From NCBI GenBank assembly GCA_903879975.1, contig CAIRNL010000806.1, positions 1 to 6,495 of the forward strand: 6,495 nucleotides of DNA, given 5' to 3'. This document shows, one piece after another, positions 1 to 5,061 of the stretch; within the stretch, counting starts at the first letter, position 1; each line of letters begins with the position of its first letter. The notes beneath the pieces are model-generated. The model was not told the DNA's origin. It saw only the letters and a program-made list of their open reading frames with translations, and did not search any database. The DNA is from an uncultured Chloroflexota bacterium. GTDB lineage: Bacteria; Chloroflexota; Anaerolineae; Caldilineales; Caldilineaceae. A program made the translations under genes and the position numbers.

Positions 1-1796
1 ACGAGGACCGCCTCTGCAGGATTCAGGGGCAGTTCGTAGCTGGCTGCGTCAACAGCCGCAGCCAACTCGCCGACAAAACGTACGTAGTCGACCGGTGCGG
101 CGCTGCCGTTCGCCACACGCACGGCGGTCTCGGCCCACACCAGCCCGCGTACTACATCCTTGAAGGCGCGCAGCGCAGCCATGTCGCGCATGCGCAGTGC
201 CTGCTGTTGTGCGGCGTCACCGCCAAGACGGCCGCCTATGTCGAGGCTGAAGCTGGCCACGGCTGGCGCATCGAGGTCGGCTGGCAGCCCAGCGTCTGCG
301 CCGATCCGATCTTCGAGCCAGGCCGCAAAGTCATGCAGGGTGCTTGCTTCGACCGGAGGCGCCATGCACGCGACAAAGCGCTCGAAGCGGCCAGCCAACT
401 CGCAATCGGCAACGGCATTGGGTTCTGTGTCCGCATTGTCAGCACGCTGCGCGGCGAGCAGGGCAAAGGCCTCGCGCCACTGCGCCAAGCCGCGGATGAC
501 CTGGAAGCGCCGCGCCACAGCATCGAGCCGGTCGGCATCGCCGGCCAGCAGGCCCGGACCCGGATCGCCATCGCGCCAGTTGAAGTAGGGTGATCGCCAT
601 GCTTCGACCAGACTGCGGCGCGCCAGTCGCGGCAGTCCCTCCGCGCCATCGGGCAGAAAAAGTGTCAGCAGATCGAGCAGGGCCGCCACCGCCGGGTTCT
701 GGCGCAGGGGAAGCCGGTCTGCAAAATGCACGGGTAGGCCAAATTCGGCGGCAATCTGGGCCACCAGGTCACGGTAGGGCGCCAAGCTGCGCGCCAGCAG
801 CGCTACCTCGCTGGGCTTGTAGCCGTCGACGACAAGGCGCTCTTTGATCCAACGCAGCGCGCTGCGCACTTCGCCGCTACGATCGGCGGCCGCTAGCATC
901 GTGACTGCAGCACCTGTCTCGACCGCGCCATCGCGCTCCCCAAAGAGGGCTTCACCCAGGCGCAGCAGGGGCGTAGCGGGTGCCCGTACAACAGGTAGCG
1001 GCTTTGGTTGCGTGGCAAGCTGTTTTGCCAGGTGCTCGATCGTTTCGTCAAACAGGCGGTACGCTGCGCTAGCATGGCTGCGGTCGGGCTGGGTCAGCAA
1101 CACCGTCACCTCGTCGACTCGCCTGGCCAGTGCCGCAATGGCTGTGCGCTGCACCACTGTGAAGCTGTCAAAGCCGTCGACGATCATGGGCGACCAGGCA
1201 GGCAGGGCAATACCGGTAGCCAGCGCATCCAGCGCCAGCCAGCCGAGGCCGGCGCGATCCGTCCAGCTATTGGCGGCCAGCAGCGCATCGTAGCGCGTGT
1301 AGATGGCGGCCAACTCGCTCAGCCGGGGCGGCGCACCGAGAGTTGTCAGCGTAGCTGCAAAGCGGGCGGGCCGGATGTTGGCACCCTTCAACTCAAAGAA
1401 CAGCCCTTCCAGCACGGCGATAAAGCCAGGCCGCGCCGCCAGCGCACAGTAGAAGCCGATCTCGCCGCTCGCTACCAGGCCGTCCACAGCCGCACGCAGC
1501 AGACGATGGCGCACCGCCCCGTTCAATTCCGTGTGGATAACGCCGGCATGGCGCAGGATGACACTGAAGAGTTCGTCAAACGTGAGCGTATGGACGCCCA
1601 GCACGCCGCCAGCTGCACCGAGACGCCGCCGCAATACCTGCGCCTGCTGCGCCGTGGCGACCACGACCAGTGGCGTGCGACGCAGCCCAACTGCCGCCGC
1701 ACGTACCGTGTCAACAACCCACGCGCTCTTGCCGCCGGATGCCGAGGCCGTATAGATAACAGGTTGATGTGGTGCTGACATGACAAGATGACTCAT
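1..1796 (-). CDS. AddB-like ATP-dependent helicase/nuclease subunit, N-terminal part (runs off left edge)
   Basis: Minus-strand frame open from the ATG at 1796 to the window edge with no stop, giving 598 codons; the C-terminus lies outside. The layout is that of the AddB / RexB (inactivated superfamily-I helicase) family: a Walker A-like ASASGGKS at residues 17-24, a VHTLTFDEL segment near 68-76, and the typical MIVDGFDSFT Walker B-like stretch with D207-G-F at 207-209. A later segment (near residues 300-375) resembles the helicase-family stretch that ends in a GLPVHFADR-like motif. The family usually exceeds 1000 residues and ends in a PD-(D/E)XK nuclease with a Cys-bound Fe-S cluster, which cannot be checked here. 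With AddA it processes double-strand DNA ends for recombination. An in-frame TAG lies three codons before 1796; the ATG at 1781 (residue 6) is an equally possible start, as neither has a clear Shine-Dalgarno. Alternative: a standalone PD-(D/E)XK nuclease-helicase of this family. Confidence 0.82.
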   Translation of the reverse strand, partial: MSHLVMSAPHQPVIYTASASGGKSAWVVDTVRAAAVGLRRTPLVVVATAQQAQVLRRRLGAAGGVLGVHTLTFDELFSVILRHAGVIHTELNGAVRHRLLRAAVDGLVASGEIGFYCALAARPGFIAVLEGLFFELKGANIRPARFAATLTTLGAPPRLSELAAIYTRYDALLAANSWTDRAGLGWLALDALATGIALPAWSPMIVDGFDSFTVVQRTAIAALARRVDEVTVLLTQPDRSHASAAYRLFDETIEHLAKQLATQPKPLPVVRAPATPLLRLGEALFGERDGAVETGAAVTMLAAADRSGEVRSALRWIKERLVVDGYKPSEVALLARSLAPYRDLVAQIAAEFGLPVHFADRLPLRQNPAVAALLDLLTLFLPDGAEGLPRLARRSLVEAWRSPYFNWRDGDPGPGLLAGDADRLDAVARRFQVIRGLAQWREAFALLAAQRADNADTEPNAVADCELAGRFERFVACMAPPVEASTLHDFAAWLEDRIGADAGLPADLDAPAVASFSLDIGGRLGGDAAQQQALRMRDMAALRAFKDVVRGLVWAETAVRVANGSAAPVDYVRFVGELAAAVDAASYELPLNPAEAVL

Positions 1797-1996
1797 GACT
1801 CGTGACTACGACCTCAAGCAGTCCCTGCCGCTCAACCCTCACAGCTATGCACGGCTGAGTACCAAGGCCGACTTCTGATCACCCCGTCATCTCGTCAGAT
1901 GCTCCCCGGTGGATTCGGGCGGGTTTTCTGACAGGTCTGTGGGTCAACGATCGCTGCAGTACTGCGAGGGACAGCAATTTATAAGCTATTGTATCC

Positions 1997-2018
1997 TACA
2001 CGGAGTTGAATTCGTGTA
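1997..2018. promoter_or_regulatory. Candidate operator dyad over the osmC -35 box
   Basis: TACACG at 1997-2002 is repeated inverted as CGTGTA at 2013-2018 with a 10-bp centre, so the half-sites are about one and a half helical turns apart. The centre contains the -35 hexamer of the promoter at 2006-2034, the position expected for a repressor site. OsmC/Ohr genes are often controlled by thiol-based MarR/OhrR-type repressors, but no regulator gene is visible here and the half-site is not one I can assign. A 6-bp dyad can arise by chance. Confidence 0.35.
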
Positions 2019-2034
2019 CGCTTCCTTCTACAAT
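2006..2034 (+). promoter_or_regulatory. Sigma70-type promoter for the OsmC-family gene
   Basis: TTGAAT (2006-2011) and TACAAT (2029-2034) are separated by exactly 17 bp and lie 45 bp before the ATG at 2079. Both hexamers are close to consensus, and the AT-rich stretch just upstream (about 1976-2000) could act as an UP-like region. Predicted transcription start is near 2041. Confidence 0.65.
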
Positions 2035-2078
2035 CGGGCATGACAGCAGAATCCATCCACTGAATCTGGAGAATTTCA

Positions 2079-2600
2079 ATGAGTGCACTTGACTTCTACT
2101 TCGATCGCAAATCCGCCGTCCTCGCTGCGCGTCGCGCCGACTTTACGGCTGCGCCCGAAAAGGCGACCGTACACATCAAGGCTGCGTCCTGGGTGGCGGG
2201 CAACACGGGCGCACGGCCCGTGAAGATAGGCGAAACCCTTTTTATCACCGACTCGGCGCCGGCGCTCGCCGGCAACGCACTCGGCCCGACTGCGCCAGAA
2301 ATGCTGCTCGGCGCTCTGGCAAGCTGCCTGGTTCACACCTATCTGATCCAGGCCGTATTGCTCGCTATGCCCATCGACGGGGTTGAGGTGGAAGTGCGCG
2401 GGGCCGTGCCCATGGGCGGCGTCGTCGGCCTGCCCTACGACAAGGCGCCGCAGATGGAAGACATTACCTACATGGCCCGAGTGATCACTGCTGCCCCGGC
2501 GGAGGCCATCGAACGCATGCACCAGGCCGTGGAAGAGACCTGCCCTGTCCTCAACACAGTGCGCTTCCCCACAGCGGTAACGCGCGTCGCCGAGGCCTAG
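2079..2600 (+). CDS. OsmC-family redox protein
   Basis: A 173-residue protein of the OsmC/Ohr superfamily, cytoplasmic thiol-dependent proteins that in characterised members reduce organic hydroperoxides. The family core is visible: GPTAPEMLLGALASC (residues 69-83) with the first redox Cys at C83 and the conserved Glu at E74, then the second Cys in EETCPV at C155. The spacing and the long helix between them fit the fold. The N-terminal 40 or so residues are longer than in the shortest OsmC proteins, so this is an OsmC-like branch, not classic Ohr; its natural substrate is not deducible. The ATG is preceded by GGAGA at 2068-2072, six bases upstream, and by a strong promoter. The next gene is 248 bp away with its own promoter candidate, so it is probably monocistronic. 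No signal peptide or membrane segment. Confidence 0.92.
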   Translation: MSALDFYFDRKSAVLAARRADFTAAPEKATVHIKAASWVAGNTGARPVKIGETLFITDSAPALAGNALGPTAPEMLLGALASCLVHTYLIQAVLLAMPIDGVEVEVRGAVPMGGVVGLPYDKAPQMEDITYMARVITAAPAEAIERMHQAVEETCPVLNTVRFPTAVTRVAEA

Positions 2601-2614
2601 TGCAAGCTCAGAGT

Positions 2615-2683
2615 ACGTCCCCGGCACGCACCACCAGCCTGACTGGGGAAGCCGATAGGGGGTATAGTGGGCGCCGGGGACGT
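2615..2683. repeat. 69-bp element bounded by an 11-bp perfect inverted repeat
   Basis: ACGTCCCCGGC at 2615-2625 is repeated as its exact reverse complement at 2673-2683, leaving 47 bp between. Inside is a smaller complementary pair (CCAG/CTGG around 2633-2646). It begins 15 bp after the osmC stop. No T-run follows, so it is not a textbook intrinsic terminator. It could be a transcript-end structure, or a small non-autonomous inverted-repeat element (MITE-like); no target-site duplication is obvious. The element also contains a possible promoter, CTGACT (2639-2644) with an 18-bp gap to TATAGT (2663-2668), reading toward the cyclase gene. Confidence 0.45.
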
Positions 2684-2760
2684 TTCCATGTTCTTGGAGC
2701 TTTGCAACAGCTTCGCAGTGGCTTTGAAAACGGTCGCTCGCCCTGCCTCTTTTCTGCCAT

Positions 2761-2789
2761 TTGCATGGAAATGCGCTGCCGCATATACT
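2761..2789 (+). promoter_or_regulatory. Promoter candidate for the cyclase-like gene
   Basis: TTGCAT (2761-2766) and TATACT (2784-2789) are spaced 17 bp apart, 59 bp before the ATG at 2849. The -10 box matches consensus at five of six bases; the -35 is weak. A short dyad, CATTT/AAATG at 2758-2773, overlaps the -35 box. An alternative promoter lies at 2639-2668 inside the inverted-repeat element. Confidence 0.4.
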
Positions 2790-2848
2790 CTTCCGAATTC
2801 CCCTCAACGTAAATCGTTTTCTATGACAATCAAAGGAGAAATTTGGCT

Positions 2849-3706
2849 ATGTGCGTCCCCGCCTGTACGAAGAAAATCGCCACCGATATTGGCCGCCGCA
2901 GCTTCCTTCGCAGCGCCGCTGGACTGGCAGCGGTCACTGCCCTGGCCGGCTGTGCGCCGGTTTCTGCCACAGCGCCGGCAGGCACTGCCGCAGCCGCCGC
3001 AAGCATGGCTGCCGGCCGTCACTCGTTCAGCCGTATCTTCGACCTCACCCACACGCTGACGCCTGACTTTCCCACCTTCGGCGGTGATCCGCAACTCGAA
3101 TTGGAGACGATGGTCACGCTGGCGAACGACGGCTACAATATGTACCGCTGGCTGCTGGTCGAACACACCGGCACACACATGGATGCACCCTTCCACTTCT
3201 CGGACGGCCCTAGCGCCGACCAGATCCCCGTCGAGGATCTGATGGGGCCGCTGGTCGTCGTCGATATCCGCGCCAAGGCCGAGGCTGACCCCGACGCACA
3301 GCTGACGCCCGACGATCTCGCCGCCTGGGAGAGCAGCAACGGCCCCATCCCTGACGGCGCCATCGTCGCGATGAACAGTGGTTGGGATGCCTTCCTTGGC
3401 ACTGATAAGTTCCGCAATGCCGATGACAGCGGCGCCATGCACTTCCCCGGCTTCCATATCGAGGCCATTGAGATGCTGCTCGCTGAACGTAACGCCAAGG
3501 GCATCTTTGTCGACACGCTCAGCCTCGACTTCGGCCCGTCACCGGATTTTGCCGTGCATTATCGCTGGCTGCCAGCCGGCAAATGGGGCATCGAGAACGT
3601 GGCGAACCTGGGCAGCCTGCCGGCCAGCGGCGCCATCGCTATCGTCGGCGGCCCGACCATCGCTGGCGCTACCGGCGGCCCCTCGCGCATCTTCGCGTTG
3701 GTGTAA
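2849..3706 (+). CDS. Tat-exported lipoprotein of the cyclase / kynurenine formamidase-like family
   Basis: A 285-residue protein. The N-terminus has a twin-arginine signal (GRRSFLR, R16-R17), a hydrophobic stretch and a lipobox LAGC with the lipidated Cys at C35, then an Ala/Pro/Thr-rich linker to about residue 58. The mature part (about 62-285) is a full cyclase-family domain (PF04199 type): FDLTHTL at 64-70, HTGTHMDAPFHF at 106-117, DTLSLD at 222-227 and a C-terminal GGPSR segment. By analogy with bacterial kynurenine formamidase, H106, H110, D112, H237 and E249 would bind the metals and H116 act in catalysis; all are present, so an active metal-dependent amide/ester hydrolase facing outside the membrane is likely. 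The substrate is unknown, and export argues against routine N-formylkynurenine hydrolysis. Start: AGGAG at 2834-2838 lies 10 nt before this ATG; a TTG two codons earlier is only 4 nt from it and is less likely. Confidence 0.9.
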   Translation: MCVPACTKKIATDIGRRSFLRSAAGLAAVTALAGCAPVSATAPAGTAAAAASMAAGRHSFSRIFDLTHTLTPDFPTFGGDPQLELETMVTLANDGYNMYRWLLVEHTGTHMDAPFHFSDGPSADQIPVEDLMGPLVVVDIRAKAEADPDAQLTPDDLAAWESSNGPIPDGAIVAMNSGWDAFLGTDKFRNADDSGAMHFPGFHIEAIEMLLAERNAKGIFVDTLSLDFGPSPDFAVHYRWLPAGKWGIENVANLGSLPASGAIAIVGGPTIAGATGGPSRIFALV

Positions 3707-3716
3707 CAAATGGCTT

Positions 3717-3762
3717 GATGCAGAGCAGGGTCGAAGCAATGGCGGCGCTCCTGCTCTGCATC
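3717..3762 (+). terminator. Strong hairpin just after the cyclase gene (terminator or attenuator)
   Basis: GATGCAGAGCAGG (3717-3729) pairs perfectly with CCTGCTCTGCATC (3750-3762): a 13-bp stem with a 20-nt loop, starting 10 nt after the cyclase TAA. It is not followed by a T-run, so classical intrinsic termination is uncertain; it may end or protect the upstream mRNA, or reduce read-through to the downstream gene. The rest of the spacer (3763-3930) shows no recognisable gene or convincing promoter. Confidence 0.55.
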
Positions 3763-3944
3763 CTCCGCCGATTGACGCCTCTCAGCGCTACTGCCGGCCA
3801 TCCTCCCCTGCGCTGCCAATGGGTGACACGTACTCGATCTACGTCGTCGCCGAACTCTTCGGCTCCGGCAGACGGTATCCCGCTCGTGCCCAGCATGTTG
3901 CCAAGGTGCGCGCCCCGCCAACAAGTAAATCAAAGGAGCCGACA

Positions 3945-4025
3945 GTGGGAAATCACCTTACACTGCACCGCGTGATACGAAACAATTGGTGGCCACTCTG
4001 GAGTTTATGGAAGGTTTTCGGATGA
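3945..4025 (+). CDS. Possible Trp-rich 26-residue leader ORF coupled to the next gene
   Basis: A GTG at 3945 is preceded at 6-nt spacing by AGGAG (3934-3938, within AATCAAAGGAG). It opens a 26-codon ORF ending in TGA at 4023-4025, which overlaps the ATG (4022-4024) of the following gene as ATGA. The peptide contains NNWWPLWSLWKVFG, with four Trp in eight residues (15, 16, 19, 22). The strong ribosome-binding site plus stop/start overlap suggests translational coupling, and the Trp cluster recalls leader peptides of amino-acid attenuators. The peptide could instead be a small amphipathic membrane-active product, or the ORF could be chance. The same frame is open further upstream, but an ATG at 3819 has no Shine-Dalgarno. 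I know no named family for it. Confidence 0.4.
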   Translation: MGNHLTLHRVIRNNWWPLWSLWKVFG

Positions 4026-4909
4026 AGATCCCCACTTTACGCGTCGCACGCACGCTGTGGGCAGGCCTGTTCCCTCTCTACTGGATGGAAGAACTGAATC
4101 TGCTGCCTGCCGGATTCGAGATCGTCGATGTCGCCGAATACGATCAGACCTTGGAACTCCTCGCCGAAGGAGCGATTGACGGCAATTTCCAGTCCCTGGC
4201 CGACATTCTGTTGATGGCAGGCCGCGGGGTCGAACTGCGCCTGCTGATGGCAAGCGATCTCAGTGTCGGCGTGGATGGTGTGGTTTGCCAGCCACATATT
4301 CGCTCTGTGCTGGAACTGGCTGGCAAACGGCTGGGCTTATCGCTTCTCTCCTATCCACACGTCCTGGTTGAACAGGTGCTGTCAGCACAGGGTCTGGCTG
4401 AAACGGATGTCGAACTGGTCGATCTGCGTGGAGAGCGAGTACCTGAAGCGCTGGCGTGCGGCACGATCGATGCCGGCCACACCTGGGGAACTCATCTCGC
4501 CGAAGCGATTGGCCAGGGCGCACATTTGCTCTTCACCAGCGCAGCTTTCCCGGGTCTGCTGGTCGACTGTCTGGTCGCCCCCCCTGCAACTGTGGCGAAA
4601 GACCCCGCGCGCTGGGTCGCACTGATCCAGGCACACGAACAGGCACTGACCTGGGGGCTGGAGCATCCCGCGCAGGGGCTGGCCGTGATCGCAGACCGTA
4701 GCGGGATCACCCGATCGGAAGCGCGCACTTTGCTCGATGGGTTCACGCTCTTTACATCGGAAAGCGCTCGCCCTCTCTTCGACCCCCATGCCGAGCGCCC
4801 GCCGGCACTCTTTGCCAGCGGGCGGCTGTTGACCCAGTTCTATCTGGCCCGACAGCTACTCTCCTGCGCGCCGCACCTCGACCGTATCATCGATCCTCTG
4901 ATTGTGTGA
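4022..4909 (+). CDS. NMT1/SsuA-like substrate-binding-fold protein without signal peptide
   Basis: A 295-residue protein with the sequence pattern of the NMT1/THI5-like and SsuA/TauA substrate-binding family (periplasmic-binding fold type 2). Visible are the first strand and WAGLFPLYW (13-21), AEGAIDGNFQSLADILLMAGRG (about 48-69), SDLSVGVDGVV (78-88), a hinge-side VELVDL (130-135) followed by ALACGTIDAGHTWG (143-156), and a C-terminal helix ending IDPLIV. Relatives bind sulfonates, nitrate, pyrimidines or similar small ligands for ABC importers. Here the first domain strand starts at the N-terminus: there is no signal peptide or lipobox, and upstream in-frame sequence back to TAA at 3926 offers none, so the product is predicted cytoplasmic. 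It may be an SBP-fold enzyme or sensor, or a binding protein that lost its signal. No permease or ATPase gene lies beside it. GGAAGG at 4009-4014, 7 nt before the ATG, supports this start over the TTG at 3986 and ATG at 4007. Confidence 0.85.
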   Translation: MKIPTLRVARTLWAGLFPLYWMEELNLLPAGFEIVDVAEYDQTLELLAEGAIDGNFQSLADILLMAGRGVELRLLMASDLSVGVDGVVCQPHIRSVLELAGKRLGLSLLSYPHVLVEQVLSAQGLAETDVELVDLRGERVPEALACGTIDAGHTWGTHLAEAIGQGAHLLFTSAAFPGLLVDCLVAPPATVAKDPARWVALIQAHEQALTWGLEHPAQGLAVIADRSGITRSEARTLLDGFTLFTSESARPLFDPHAERPPALFASGRLLTQFYLARQLLSCAPHLDRIIDPLIV

Positions 4910-4966
4910 CCGCCTGGATCGACGCACAAGGATGCCAAAATTGCGTTCATGCCCATCTGAGTTATT

Positions 4967-5013
4967 TCCGTCATACCCGAAGCGCATGGAACATGCGCTT
5001 CGGGTATGACGGA
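4967..5013. terminator. 22-bp perfect palindrome between convergent genes
   Basis: The arms at 4967-4988 and 4992-5013 are exact reverse complements over 22 bp, with a three-base GAA loop. It sits 57 bp after the plus-strand stop and 48 bp before the minus-strand stop, as expected for a bidirectional terminator. The plus-side flank is moderately T-rich (CCTCTTATCT); the minus side is not. The stem is much longer than a normal intrinsic terminator, so a repetitive extragenic palindrome or mobile hairpin element is an alternative. Confidence 0.65.
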
Positions 5014-5030
5014 CCTCTTATCTGCTACTG

Positions 5031-5060
5031 TGCATCGAGCGCAAATCTCGCCTCGATGCG
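5031..5060 (-). terminator. Second hairpin just after the modular secreted-protein gene
   Basis: GCATCGAG (5032-5039) and CTCGATGC (5052-5059) pair perfectly around a 12-nt loop, extendable by one G-U pair. Read on the minus strand, the hairpin starts directly after the TGA at 5064-5062 and is followed by the long palindrome. No T-run is present; it may support termination or 3'-end stability. Confidence 0.4.
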
Positions 5061-5061
5061 A

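Noticed and set aside
1008..1778. Plus-strand ORF of 256 codons
   Set aside because: Lies opposite the AddB-like gene; composition is low in hydrophobic pattern and no motif is recognisable, so it is an antisense shadow.
1795..1878. 27-codon plus-strand ORF diverging from the AddB-like start
   Set aside because: No Shine-Dalgarno and no known similarity; its ATG merely overlaps the reverse start codon.
2076..2807. Long minus-strand ORF (243 codons) antisense to the OsmC gene
   Set aside because: It mirrors the OsmC gene, has no family resemblance, and the plus strand has promoter, RBS and conserved motifs.
2849..3706. Naming the cyclase-family gene kynB
   Set aside because: Catalytic residues match, but export signal and lipid anchor, and absence of other kynurenine-pathway genes, make the substrate uncertain.
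3772..3800. TTGACG as a -35 box for the downstream gene
   Set aside because: No acceptable -10 hexamer lies 16-18 bp downstream.
3378..3944. Upstream extension of the frame that contains the Trp-rich ORF
   Set aside because: To 3706 it is an alternative frame of the cyclase gene, and beyond it no start with an RBS exists before the GTG at 3945.
4022..4909. Identification as MqnA/MqnD or Thi5-type enzyme
   Set aside because: The characteristic N-terminal MqnA/MqnD segments and the Thi5 Cys-rich motif are not visible; overall pattern fits NMT1/SsuA better.
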